DNA from: Amycolatopsis echigonensis
GTDB taxonomy: Bacteria > Actinomycetota > Actinomycetes > Mycobacteriales > Pseudonocardiaceae
Assembly (NCBI RefSeq): GCF_014174495.1
Contig: NZ_JACJHR010000022.1
Location: 1-64,000 of the forward strand
DNA: 64,000 bases
Direction of reading: 5' to 3'
Under the pieces are notes generated by a model, which saw nothing but the letters and a program-made list of their open reading frames with translations, searched no databases and was not told the origin of the DNA. A program made the translations under genes and the position numbers. Position 1 is the first letter of the stretch, and the number at the start of each line of letters is the position of its first letter. This document shows positions 18,132 to 27,700 of this stretch, in pieces.

Positions 18132-20255
18132 GTGTCGGAACCCCGGGTGAGACGGGCTGAGATCGCCGTCGAGCAGGCACACGTGGACCGGGTCTACACG
18201 CGGCTCGCCGAGCTGCGGACCCAGGCCGAGGCGATGCGGACCAAGGGCTACGAGCTCGGCCAGGGCGCCCAGCGCGAAGCGATCTTCGAGCAGGCGTCGA
18301 TGCTGTTCGAGCGCGACATGATGGTCTACCACGCGAACCAGACCCTGCAGACGCTCGACGCCGAGTACGAGGGCCTGGTCTTCGGCAGGCTCGACCACCT
18401 CGACCGCGAGCACATCTACGTGGGCCGCCTCGGCATCCGCGACACCGAGTTCGACAACCTGGTCACCGACTGGCGCGCCCCGGCGGCCGCCGCGTTCTAC
18501 CAGGCCACCGCCGAAGAGCCGATGGACGTCGTGCGCCGCCGGGTGATCCGCTGCTCCGGGCAGACGGTGCTGGACGTGGACGACGACGTGCTGATCGCCG
18601 ACGCCGTGCCCGAGGACATGCAGATCGTCGGCGAGGGCGCGCTGATGGCCGCGCTGGGCCGCTCGCGCGGCGAGAAGATGCGCGACATCGTGGCCACGAT
18701 CCAGAAGGAACAGGACGAGGTCATTCGCGCGCCGTGGCGCGGCGTCACCGAGATCACCGGCGGCCCGGGCACCGGAAAGACGGCTGTCGCGCTGCACCGC
18801 GCCGCGTACCTGCTGTACCGGCACCGCCGTCAGCTCGGCGGCGCGGGCGTTCTGGTGGTCGGTCCGTCGGGCGTCTTCACCACGTACATCTCGCGCGTGT
18901 TGCCTTCGATGGGCGAAACGAACGTAGAGCTGCGCGCGCTCGGCGAAGTGCTCGACGGTCTCGAAGCGACGCGACAGGACACCGCCGCGCTCGCCGCGAT
19001 CAAGGGTTCGCTTCGGATGCGAAAGGTGCTTCTGCGCGCGTTGCGCGACACCCCGCCCGAAGCGCCGACAGAGCTGAAGATCGTCTATCGCGGCGAAGTC
19101 CTGAAGCTCGCCGCGCGCGAGCTGGAGAAGGTGCGGCGCAAGGCGCACACGCAGGGCGCGCCGCCGAACCGGTCGCGCGTACGCGTGGCAGAGCTGCTGC
19201 TGGCCGCCCTCGCGGACAAGGCCGAGGAGTACGCGAAGGCGGACGGCAAGGAGATCGACCGCGCGGAGCTGATCACCGATCTCGGCGAGCGCATCGACTT
19301 CCACCGCTTCCTCGTGGTGTGGTGGCCGGTGCTGTACCCGGCGCAGGTGCTCAAGTGGCTGGGCAACGAGAAGCGGATGGCCGCGGCGTCGAAGGGCATC
19401 TTGAACCGGAACGAGATCAGCCTGCTGTCGGCCGATTTCGCGGACCGTTCGCGTGGCTGGTCGGTCGCCGACGTCGCGTTGCTGGACGAGCTGCGCGTGC
19501 TGGTCGGTCCGGAACCGAAGCGCCGCCGTCGCCAGACCGTGGTCGAGGCGGCCCCGGAGCGCGGCGGATCCGGAGGCGCGCCGCACCGTCCGGAGCACTA
19601 CGACGAGTACTCGCACGTGGTCGTCGACGAATCGCAGGACCTTTCGCCGATGCAGTGGCGGATGATCGGCCGTCGCGGCAAGTACGCGAGCTGGACCGTC
19701 GTGGGCGACCCGGTGCAGAGTTCGTGGCCGGATCCAGACGAGGCGGCGCAGGCACGCGACCAGGCGTTCGGCGTGAAGACCACGCGGCGGCGCTTCACGT
19801 TGCGCACGAACTACCGGAACTCGGCGGAGATCTTCGACCTGGCGGCGAAGGTCGTGGCCGGGCACGCGCAGGCCGACGAACTGCCCAAGGCCGTGCGCAC
19901 CACCGGAATCGAGCCGGAGGTCCGGCCGGTCGACCAGGCCGCCTTGGCGACGGCGACGCAGAGCGCGGCGAAGGAACTGCTCGGCGCGGTCGAGGGCACG
20001 GTCGGTGTGATCACTGCCATGGACCGCGTCGAAGAGGTCGAGGGCTGGCTCGCCGGGCAGACGGACGAGCGGCTGAAGGTCGTCGGCAGCCTCGATTCGA
20101 AGGGCCTCGAGTACGACGCGGTCGTGCTGGTCGAGCCGATGGACCTGGTCACCGAGTCCTCGACTGGGCGGCGCGTGCTGTACGTCGCGCTCACCCGGGC
20201 GACCCAGCAGCTGATCGTGCTCGCCTCGAACCCGGATTGGCTGCCGCACGCATAA
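18132..20255 (+). CDS. helR: HelR/HelD-family RNA polymerase-recycling ATPase (UvrD-like)
   Basis: 707 aa, GTG start. An N-terminal coiled coil (about 5-65) with a DWRAPAAAAFYQA insertion precedes a superfamily 1 ATPase. Walker A is GGPGTGKTA, the Walker B region reads VVVDESQDLSPMQ, then LRTNYRNS and a C-terminal LYVALTRATQQL. HelD/HelR proteins pry stalled RNA polymerase off nucleic acid; the HelR branch in actinomycetes also displaces rifamycins and gives resistance. HelR versus HelD cannot be settled without alignment, but length and actinobacterial context favour HelR. Divergent from rsmD. Confidence 0.85.
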   Translation: MSEPRVRRAEIAVEQAHVDRVYTRLAELRTQAEAMRTKGYELGQGAQREAIFEQASMLFERDMMVYHANQTLQTLDAEYEGLVFGRLDHLDREHIYVGRLGIRDTEFDNLVTDWRAPAAAAFYQATAEEPMDVVRRRVIRCSGQTVLDVDDDVLIADAVPEDMQIVGEGALMAALGRSRGEKMRDIVATIQKEQDEVIRAPWRGVTEITGGPGTGKTAVALHRAAYLLYRHRRQLGGAGVLVVGPSGVFTTYISRVLPSMGETNVELRALGEVLDGLEATRQDTAALAAIKGSLRMRKVLLRALRDTPPEAPTELKIVYRGEVLKLAARELEKVRRKAHTQGAPPNRSRVRVAELLLAALADKAEEYAKADGKEIDRAELITDLGERIDFHRFLVVWWPVLYPAQVLKWLGNEKRMAAASKGILNRNEISLLSADFADRSRGWSVADVALLDELRVLVGPEPKRRRRQTVVEAAPERGGSGGAPHRPEHYDEYSHVVVDESQDLSPMQWRMIGRRGKYASWTVVGDPVQSSWPDPDEAAQARDQAFGVKTTRRRFTLRTNYRNSAEIFDLAAKVVAGHAQADELPKAVRTTGIEPEVRPVDQAALATATQSAAKELLGAVEGTVGVITAMDRVEEVEGWLAGQTDERLKVVGSLDSKGLEYDAVVLVEPMDLVTESSTGRRVLYVALTRATQQLIVLASNPDWLPHA

Positions 20256-20303
20256 GCGCGTCAGCCGGGAAGGGAATCGCGGCCGCGCGCGTTACTGCTG
20301 TAC

Positions 20304-21299
20304 GTGACTTCCCTGCCTGACGTGCCGCTGTCCGTGCTCGATCTGTCTCCCGTTTCCGAAGGGAAGGGGGTCGGCGAAGCACTGCGCAACACGCTCGATC
20401 TCGCCCGCAACGCCGAGCGGCTGGGCTACCACCGGTACTGGCTCGCCGAGCACCACAACATGCCGGGCATCGCCAGCTCGGCAACGGCGGTCCTGATCGG
20501 GCACGTCGCGGACGCCACCGAGAGCATCCGCGTCGGCTCCGGAGGGATCATGCTGCCGAACCACGCGCCGCTCGTGGTGGCCGAGCAGTTCGGCACGCTG
20601 GAGGCCTTCCACCCGGGCCGGATCGACCTGGGCATCGGCCGCGCGCCGGGCACGGACCAGCGCACCGCGCTCGCGCTGCGGGGGCCGGGCGGGCTGTCCG
20701 CGGAGAACTTCCCCGAGCACCTGATGGAGCTCATCAGCTACTTCGAGCCGGACCCGGCGCGCGGCGTCAACGCGGTCACCGCCGAGGGCAACAAGCCGCC
20801 GGTGTGGCTACTCGGCTCGTCCGGCTTCAGCGCGCAGCTCGCCGGAAGGCTGGGGCTGCCGTTCTCTTTCGCGCACCACTTCGCGGCCGAGAACACGCTG
20901 CCGGCGGTGCGGCTGTACCGCGAGAACTTCCGTCCGTCCGAGGTGCTTTCCGAGCCCTACGTGATGCTGGGCGTCCAAGTAATCGCCGCCGAGAGCGACG
21001 AACGCGCGGAGTATCTGGCCGGGCCGAGCGGGCTGACCTTCCTCAGCCTGCGCCGCGGCCGCCCGATCGCGCTGCCGACGCCGGAGGACGCCGCCGAGTA
21101 CCCGTACACCGAAATGGACCGCGCGTTCCTCGCCGAGCGGTTCGGGTCAAGCATCGTCGGCGGACCGGAGACCGTCCGGAAGGGCCTGGACCAGCTTCTG
21201 GCCGACACCGACGCGAACGAGCTGATGATCACCACGATGGTGCACGGCCACGAGGACCGCGTGCGCTCGTACGAGATCGTGGCTGATCTGAAGCGCTGA
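20304..21299 (+). CDS. LLM-class flavin-dependent oxidoreductase
   Basis: 331 aa, luciferase-like monooxygenase (YhbW/alkanal monooxygenase-like subgroup). N-terminal [55 protein letters not shown] and [11 protein letters not shown] are the conserved blocks. GTG start 48 nt after helR, so it may be co-transcribed. Its TGA overlaps the next ATG (TGATG), coupling it to the alpha/beta hydrolase. The substrate is unknown; FMNH2 or F420H2 could be the cofactor. Confidence 0.88.
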   Translation: MTSLPDVPLSVLDLSPVSEGKGVGEALRNTLDLARNAERLGYHRYWLAEHHNMPGIASSATAVLIGHVADATESIRVGSGGIMLPNHAPLVVAEQFGTLEAFHPGRIDLGIGRAPGTDQRTALALRGPGGLSAENFPEHLMELISYFEPDPARGVNAVTAEGNKPPVWLLGSSGFSAQLAGRLGLPFSFAHHFAAENTLPAVRLYRENFRPSEVLSEPYVMLGVQVIAAESDERAEYLAGPSGLTFLSLRRGRPIALPTPEDAAEYPYTEMDRAFLAERFGSSIVGGPETVRKGLDQLLADTDANELMITTMVHGHEDRVRSYEIVADLKR

Positions 21300-22111
21300 T
21301 GGACGTCTTCGACTGGCAAGGAAAGCACGGTCAGCGAGTGCGGTGGTCCCGGCAGGGTTCGGGGCCGCCGCTGGTGTTCTGCCACGGCACGCCTTGGTCG
21401 TCGAAGCTGTGGGAACCGATCGCCGCGACGTTCGCGTCGGACTTCACCGTGTACCTGTGGGACATGCCGGGCTACGGCAGTTCCAGCATGGCTGAAGGCC
21501 AGGACGTTTCGCTGGCCGCGCAGGGCGAGACGTTCGCCGCGCTGCTGGACTATTGGGGCCTCGAAGAGCCGGACGTGGTGGCGCACGACTACGGCGGCGC
21601 GGTCAGCCTGCGCGCGTTTCTGTTGCACGGCGCGGCCTACCGGTCACTGGCGCTCGTCGACGTCGTCGCGCTGGCACCGTGGGGCTCGGAGTTTTTCCGT
21701 TTGGTGGCGAAAAACGCGGACGTGTTCTCGCAGCTGCCGCCGAATCTGCACGAAGCGCTGGTGCGGGAGTACATCGCCGGTGCCGCTCATCGTCCGTTGT
21801 CCGCCGAAGCGCACGACATGCTCGTCGCGCCGTGGCTCGGCGAGACTGGGCAAGCGGCCTTTTATCGGCAAATCGCGCAGGCCGATCAGCGCTACACCGA
21901 CGAAATCGAGCCGCGCTACCGAGACGTCAGCGTGCCCACGCTCGTCGTGTGGGGCACCGAGGACACCTGGATTCCGGTCGACCGCGCACACCGGCTCGCC
22001 GGGATGATCCCGGGTGCCGGACTGGAATTGGTCCGTTCGGCCGGACACCTCATCCAACTCGACGCACCCGAGGCGCTCACCGCTTCCTTGCATCGCTGGC
22101 TCGCGCGCTGA
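21299..22111 (+). CDS. Alpha/beta hydrolase with Asp nucleophile
   Basis: 270 aa. HGTPWSSKLW forms the oxyanion region and VVAHDYGGAVS the nucleophile elbow, so the nucleophile is D97, as in haloalkane dehalogenases and epoxide hydrolases, not the Ser of esterases. The likely acid is the Asp in WGTEDTWIP and the base His in SAGHLIQLD. Dehalogenases usually have Trp after this Asp (HDWG); here it is Tyr. Translationally coupled to the flavin monooxygenase upstream, so the pair may oxidise then hydrolyse one small molecule (inference). Confidence 0.85.
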   Translation: MDVFDWQGKHGQRVRWSRQGSGPPLVFCHGTPWSSKLWEPIAATFASDFTVYLWDMPGYGSSSMAEGQDVSLAAQGETFAALLDYWGLEEPDVVAHDYGGAVSLRAFLLHGAAYRSLALVDVVALAPWGSEFFRLVAKNADVFSQLPPNLHEALVREYIAGAAHRPLSAEAHDMLVAPWLGETGQAAFYRQIAQADQRYTDEIEPRYRDVSVPTLVVWGTEDTWIPVDRAHRLAGMIPGAGLELVRSAGHLIQLDAPEALTASLHRWLAR

Positions 22112-22540
22112 AACACCCGGAACCCGCCACACCGGAATTCATTTTCGCACGCTGACAACCGAATCCCCGTCGGTTGTCACACCGCACAGGAATCCGGCGA
22201 TGACGCAGCCGACGGCACAGCGCGATCGAGTCCCCGCTCCACCGACATCGCAGCTTCTTCGCTTCGCCCCGGTTTCCCGACCGCGCCACAACGTCGCCAG
22301 GAGCCCCTCGCCCTTTAATGGCGACACCCGGCACATCGAAAGCCAACACCAAACGTGTCAGCACCCGCCGAAGAGACTTCTCGTCACGTTCGCGACAAGT
22401 CACGAGGTCGGAGTGGCACAACACCACCAGGCGCGCCACGCCGTGCGTACCAACGGGCGCACTCAGATGCCTGGCCCTTCAGCGGCGACCGAAGTTCAGC
22501 GAAAACGACCATAGAGCGTCATCCCGCAGAGCCCGCGGCT
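22112..22540. other. Spacer without a gene; one 9-bp hairpin
   Basis: No credible coding sequence on either strand. TGACAACCG (22153-22161) and CGGTTGTCA (22171-22179) form a perfect stem 41 nt past the hydrolase stop, a probable terminator without a T tract. The words GTCGCC and GGCGAC recur, as in the array at 31.3-32.1 kb, but no regular period is seen. Confidence 0.6.
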
Positions 22541-22568
22541 CTCTTGTAGCATGCACTTGATACAAGAG
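22541..22568. promoter_or_regulatory. Operator-like inverted repeat of the GntR operon
   Basis: CTCTTGTA (22541-22548) and TACAAGAG (22561-22568) are a perfect 8-bp dyad with a 12-bp centre. It ends 13 bp before the ATG of the membrane-protein gene, next to its GGGAGGGG ribosome site. The operon's second gene is a YtrA-type GntR repressor, so autoregulation is likely. Confidence 0.7.
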
Positions 22569-22581
22569 GGAGGGGTCCACG

Positions 22582-23307
22582 ATGCAACTCGACTCGACGC
22601 TCGCCCTCGCGGGCGTCACCGGCCTGTTCGGGTTGATCATCCTCGTCGTGTTGTGGCCAGGCGAGAAGCAAGGCACCCGGCTGCTCACGAAATGGGGCGT
22701 GCGGAACCCGACCGCCGACCAGGTGCCGGTGGCCGTGCGCTATCTGCGCCGTCGGCGATTCTGGTATCCGTGGCTGTTCCTCGGCCTCCCGCTCATCCCG
22801 GGCGCGACGGATCTCGTCGGAGAACGGAACGCGAACTCGCTGGTGTTCGTGGTGCTGCTCGGCGGGCTCGCCGCCGAAATCCTCGCCCAGCGCCCCTCGC
22901 GGGAACCGCGCAGAGAAGCTGTGCTGGCACCGCGCGGCGTGCTCGATTTCGCTCCGTTGTGGACGGTCGTCGTCTCCGGACTGGCCACCCTCGCCGCCGT
23001 CGTGCATATCGCCGTTTTGCGGCAATGGGGCCCGCTCGCGGCGACCGTCGGCGCGGCCGCGGTGTCGTGGATCATCGTGCTCCTCGCGGTGCGGCGTCCG
23101 GCCGCCGGCGACCCGGAGGTCGACATGGCACTGCGCGTTCGCAGTGCACGCGTCGCACTCGGGCTCGGCACCGGAACGGCTGCCACGCTCGGCTGGACGG
23201 TCGGCGACTTCACCTCGTTCCTCGCGTTCGTAGTGACCGTCGCCGCGTTCCTCGCGATCGTCGGCCCGCCGCCGAAGCAGCGCGCGACAACCACGGCAGC
23301 GCGGTAG
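22582..23307 (+). CDS. Multipass membrane protein, unknown function
   Basis: 241 aa with about five to six hydrophobic helices (about 8-27, 60-75, 85-103, 122-142, 150-170, 205-228). Not assigned to a family with confidence. ATG preceded by GAGGGAGGGG. The gene is followed with no gap by a GntR regulator, and an inverted repeat overlaps its leader, so it is probably the target of that regulator. No transporter motifs or catalytic residues seen. Confidence 0.85.
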   Translation: MQLDSTLALAGVTGLFGLIILVVLWPGEKQGTRLLTKWGVRNPTADQVPVAVRYLRRRRFWYPWLFLGLPLIPGATDLVGERNANSLVFVVLLGGLAAEILAQRPSREPRREAVLAPRGVLDFAPLWTVVVSGLATLAAVVHIAVLRQWGPLAATVGAAAVSWIIVLLAVRRPAAGDPEVDMALRVRSARVALGLGTGTAATLGWTVGDFTSFLAFVVTVAAFLAIVGPPPKQRATTTAAR

Positions 23308-23694
23308 ATGTCGCTGCGAGTAGTGGTCGACGCCGAGAGCGGGGTTCCGCCCTGGCGTCAGGTGCACGACCAGATAGTCCGCGCGATCACGACCGGCTCC
23401 CTTGCCCGGGACGCCCGTCTTCCGCCGATCCGTCAGCTTTCGAGGGACCTCGGACTCGCCTCCGGGACCGTCGCCCGCGTGTATCGCGAACTCGAGGCCG
23501 CCGGCTGGGTCACCACCGCACGAGCACGCGGAACCGTCGTGACCGGCCCGGCCGAACGACCGGATCCGGGCACGCTGCTCCGCAACGCGGCCGCCGACTA
23601 CGCCCGGCACAGCCGGGAACTCGGGGTCGCGCCGGACGAAGCCGTCGACGCCGTACGCGTGGCATTGGCGAGCCTGGACGCACCGCCGCAGTGA
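23308..23694 (+). CDS. GntR-family transcriptional regulator (YtrA-like)
   Basis: 128 aa: an N-terminal winged helix (PPWRQVHDQIVRAITTGSL...LPPIRQLSRDLGLASGTVARVYRELEAAGWV) and a short helical C-terminal part without a ligand domain, the YtrA layout. YtrA regulators usually repress their own operon with ABC or membrane proteins. The start codon directly follows the TAG of the membrane-protein gene. The dyad at 22541-22568 is the likely binding site. Confidence 0.9.
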   Translation: MSLRVVVDAESGVPPWRQVHDQIVRAITTGSLARDARLPPIRQLSRDLGLASGTVARVYRELEAAGWVTTARARGTVVTGPAERPDPGTLLRNAAADYARHSRELGVAPDEAVDAVRVALASLDAPPQ

Positions 23695-23840
23695 ATCCTC
23701 GGCGATCGTCCGGCCGGCGCGGTTTTCGCCGTTCTGTGAACCGTCGTCCGCACGGTCTCGGGCTCACCTCCTTTGTGCCCGTGCGTTCCCGTGGTCCACT
23801 CACCGGACGAGGCGCGGATCCGCTGCCTCGATGCGGAGGT

Positions 23841-24638
23841 TCAGCCCTCCATCAGCACCCTCCCCACCGCGGCCAGCACGGGTTCCAGCGCGGCGACTTC
23901 CGCGCTGACGCATTCCGTGATGCCCACACCGACGACGTCCATTCCGGAAAGTCCGTCGATTGCTTCGGCCAATTCGGCGATCGTGAGCCCGCCGGGCTCC
24001 GGATAATTCACTCCGGGGAACTCTTCGGGATCAAGAATGTCCAAATCCACATGCAGATAAACGCGGTCGGCGCCCGCGGCGTTCAGCGCTCCGGCGGGGT
24101 CGTCGGAGCGCACGGCGAGACCGTCGGCAATGGCTTCCTCTTCCGCGGAATCGAGCGAACGGGTGCCGAACAGCACCGCCCGTCCCCGTTCGATCGCCGG
24201 GCTCGCGGCGAAATCCTGGTCGCCCTCGCCGAGCAACGACCGCAGCACCATGCCGTGGTACGCGCCCGAGGGCGACGAATCCGCGGTGTTCAAGTCCGCG
24301 TGCGCGTCGAACCACGCGACGCCGAGCGTTGCGCCGTAACGGAAACGCGCGACGCCGACCGGGACCAGGTCAACACCGCAGTCGCCGCCGATCGTGAGCA
24401 CCGGCCCTTCCGGCGCTTCGAGCGCGGCGAGCTGCCACTGCCGGTTCGTGCCCGTGAGCACGGCCCGGTTGGCTATCCCGGCGACGACGTCGGACGTCGC
24501 GGCGTCCTGACGTACGTGGTGCACCGGCTTGCCGAGCACGTGCCCGGCCAGTTCGGAAAGTGCGCGACAGCCCTCGATCAGCCCCTTGGCTCGGGGACTG
24601 ATCGCGCCCTGCCATTGCGGCACCGCGTTGATCAGCAT
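23841..24638 (-). CDS. Arginase/agmatinase/formiminoglutamase-family hydrolase
   Basis: 265 aa ureohydrolase fold. Manganese motif DAHAD (D111, H113, D115) and HVDLDILDP are present. The first metal motif, normally GGDHS, reads GGDCG, so C87 stands where the His ligand should be, and HVDLD replaces the usual SxDxD. Cys at this site occurs in a subgroup of actinobacterial arginase-family proteins as I recall, so activity is possible but substrate and metal use are uncertain. Stand-alone gene, downstream of pyc but separated from it by a strong hairpin. Confidence 0.85.
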   Translation of the reverse strand: MLINAVPQWQGAISPRAKGLIEGCRALSELAGHVLGKPVHHVRQDAATSDVVAGIANRAVLTGTNRQWQLAALEAPEGPVLTIGGDCGVDLVPVGVARFRYGATLGVAWFDAHADLNTADSSPSGAYHGMVLRSLLGEGDQDFAASPAIERGRAVLFGTRSLDSAEEEAIADGLAVRSDDPAGALNAAGADRVYLHVDLDILDPEEFPGVNYPEPGGLTIAELAEAIDGLSGMDVVGVGITECVSAEVAALEPVLAAVGRVLMEG

Positions 24639-24683
24639 GCATCGACGCTAGCGCGAACACCCCGGAAAAAGCGAGCCGTAAAT

Positions 24684-24734
24684 GGTGCGAGGGGTCCCCT
24701 CGCTCCGTTATGGAGCGAAGGGACCCCTCGTACC
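24684..24734 (-). terminator. Hairpin terminator after pyc
   Basis: About 24-bp stem (GCGAGGGGTCCC.TCGCTCC / GGAGCGA.GGGACCCCTCG) with one mismatch and a TTA loop, 23 nt past the pyc stop on the minus strand, which is followed by a T-rich run between stop and stem. Confidence 0.8.
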
Positions 24735-24757
24735 GAAAAAAGTGGCGCGAGCGCGGG

Positions 24758-27700
24758 CTATTCGAGCACGATGAGAAGGTCTCCGCCCTCGACCTGCTGA
24801 ACGGAGGTGATTGCCAGCCGGCCGACTTTGCCCGCCACCGAAGCGGTGATGGACGCTTCCATCTTCATGGCCTCGATCGTCGCCACGGTCGCTCCGGCCG
24901 CCACCTGGTCGCCCTCGGCCACCTGCAGCGTCACCACGCCGGCGAACGGCGCGGCGATCTGCTTCGGGTTGCCCTTCTCGGCCTTTTCGGTGGCCGGGAT
25001 GTCCGAGGCGATCGACCGGTCCCGGATCTGGATCGGCCGCAGCTGGCCGTTGAGCGTGGACATGACGGTCCGCATGCCGCGTTCGTCGGCCTCGCCGATG
25101 GCTTCCAGCTCGATGAGCAGCCGGACGCCGGGCTCGAGGTCCACCGAGTACTCCTCGCCCGGGCGCAGACCGTAGAAGAAGTCCTTGCTCGGGAGCACGC
25201 TGGTGTCGCCGTACGCTTCGCGGTGCGCGAGGAATTCCTTGGTGGGCCCGGGGAACAGCAACCGGTTCAACGCGGCGCGGCGGTTGTCGGTGAGTTCCTT
25301 GTGGTCCTCTTCGGACAGTTCGGCGACGGGTTTGGCCGCCGAACGGCCTTCGAGTGCCTTGGTGCGGAACGGTTCCGGCCAGCCGCCGGGCGGGTCGCCC
25401 AGTTCGCCGCGGAGGAAGCCGATCACCGAGTCCGGGATGTCGAACTTGTTCGGCTCCGCCTCGAAGTCCGCCGGGGAAACGCCGGAGCCGACGAGGTGCA
25501 GCGCGAGGTCGCCGACCACCTTGGACGAAGGCGTGACCTTCACGAGGTGGCCGAGGATCTTGTCCGCCGCGGCGTACATGGCCTCGATGTCCTCGAACCG
25601 GTCGCCGAGGCCCAGCGCGATCGCCTGCGTGCGCAGGTTGGAGAGCTGGCCGCCGGGGATCTCGTGGTCGTAGACGCGGCCGGTGGGCGACGCGAGACCG
25701 GCCTCGAACGGGGCGTAGATCTTGCGGACGCTCTCCCAGTACGGCTCCAGGTCGCCGATCGCGTGCAGGTCGAGGCCGGTGCTGCGGTCGGAGTGGTCAG
25801 TGGCCGCGACGATCGAGCCGAGCGACGGCTGCGACGTGGTGCCCGCCATCGACGACACGGCGCCGTCCACCGCGTCGGCACCGGCCTGGATGGCGGCCAG
25901 GTAGGTGGCGAGCTGACCGCCGGCGGTGTCGTGCGTGTGGATGTGCACCGGAAGGTCGAATTCCTTGCGCAGCGCAGTCACCAGCCGAGCCGCGGCGGGC
26001 GCGCGGAGCAGGCCGGCCATGTCCTTGATGGCGAGGACGTGCGCCCCGGCTCCGACGATCTGCTCGGCGAGCTTGAGGTAGTAGTCGAGCGTGTAGAGCT
26101 TTTCGTTCGGATCGGACAGATCGGAGGTGTAGCAGAGCGCGACCTCCGCGACCGCGGTGCCGGTGGCGCGGACGGCTTCGATGGCCGGCCGCATCTGCTC
26201 GACGTCGTTGAGCGCGTCGAAGATGCGGAAGATGTCGATGCCGGTCGCGGTGGCCTCCTCGACGAAGGCCGTGGTGACCTCGGTCGGGTAAGGCGTGTAG
26301 CCGACGGTGTTGCGGCCGCGCAGAAGCATCTGCAGGCAGATGTTCGGCACGGCCTTGCGCAGCTGCTCCAGCCGTTCCCACGGGTCCTCGGCGAGGAAGC
26401 GCAGCGCGACGTCGTAGGTCGCGCCGCCCCAACACTCCAGGGACAGCAACTGCGGCACAGTCGCGGCGACGACCGGAGCGACGGCGAGCAGGTCCTTCGT
26501 CCGGACGCGCGTCGCGAGCAGCGACTGGTGCGCGTCGCGGAACGTGGTGTCCGTGACGCCGAGCTGCGGCGTTTCCCGCAGCCAGCGCGCGAATCCCTCC
26601 GGGCCGAGTTCGGTCAGCTTCTGCTTCGAGCCGTCCGCGGGAGTGAGATCCGCGGGCAGCTTCGGCAGCTTCGTCACGGCATCGGGGGTGCGCGGACGCT
26701 CGCCGTGCGGACGGTTCACCGTCTGGTCGGCGAGGTAGGTGAGCAGGCGCGTGCCGCGGTCGGCGGAATGCCGCGCGGTCAGCAGGTGCGGCCGCTCCTC
26801 GATGAACGACGTGGTGACGTTGCCCTCGCGGAAGTCCGGGTCGTCCAGCACCGCCTGGAGGAACGGGATGTTCGTCGCCACGCCGCGGATCCGGAACTCG
26901 GCGACCGCGCGCCGGGCGCGGCCGACCGCGGTGCGGAAATCGCGGCCGCGGCAGGTGAGTTTCACCAGCAGGGAGTCGAAGTGGGCGCTGATCTCGGTGC
27001 CGGAAAACGCGGTTCCGCCGTCGAGCCGGATGCCCGAACCGCCCGGCGAGCGGTAGGCGCTGATCATGCCGATGTCCGGGCGGAATCCGTTGGCCGGGTC
27101 CTCGGTCGTGATGCGGCACTGGAGCGCGGCTCCGCGCAGGTAGATCTTGTCCTGCGACAGGCCGAGGTCGGCGAGGGTTTCCCCGGAGGCGATACGAAGC
27201 TGGGACTGCACGAGGTCGACGTCGGTGACCTCTTCGGTGACCGTGTGCTCGACCTGGATGCGCGGGTTCATCTCGATGAACACGTGCTTGCCTTCGCGGT
27301 CCAGCAGGAATTCGACGGTGCCCGCGTTGCGGTAGCCGATCTGCCGGGCGAATTTCACGGCGTCGGCGCAGATGCGGTCGCGCAGTTCCGGGTCGAGGTT
27401 CGGCGCGGGGGCCAGCTCGATGACCTTTTGGTGGCGGCGCTGGACGGAACAGTCGCGCTCGAAGAGGTGGATCACGTTGCCCTCGCCGTCGGCGAGGATC
27501 TGGACCTCGATGTGCCGCGGTTCGACCACGGCCTTCTCCAGGAACACCGTCGGGTCGCCGAACGCGGACTCGGCCTCGCGCGCGGCGGCCTCGATCGACT
27601 CGCGCAGCAAAGCCGGGTCCTCGACGCGGCGCATGCCTCGGCCTCCACCGCCAGCGACCGCCTTGACGAACACCGGGAAGCCGAGCTCGTCGGCGGCCGC

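Noticed and set aside
18006..18132. Possible rifamycin-associated element (GGGCAGGACTTGCCGAACCC) upstream of helR
   Set aside because: Only a partial dyad, and I cannot recall the element's consensus well enough to claim a match; a motif scan would decide.
22112..22540. Small proteins in the gap after the hydrolase gene
   Set aside because: Competing frames on both strands, no motif, codon use not like neighbours.
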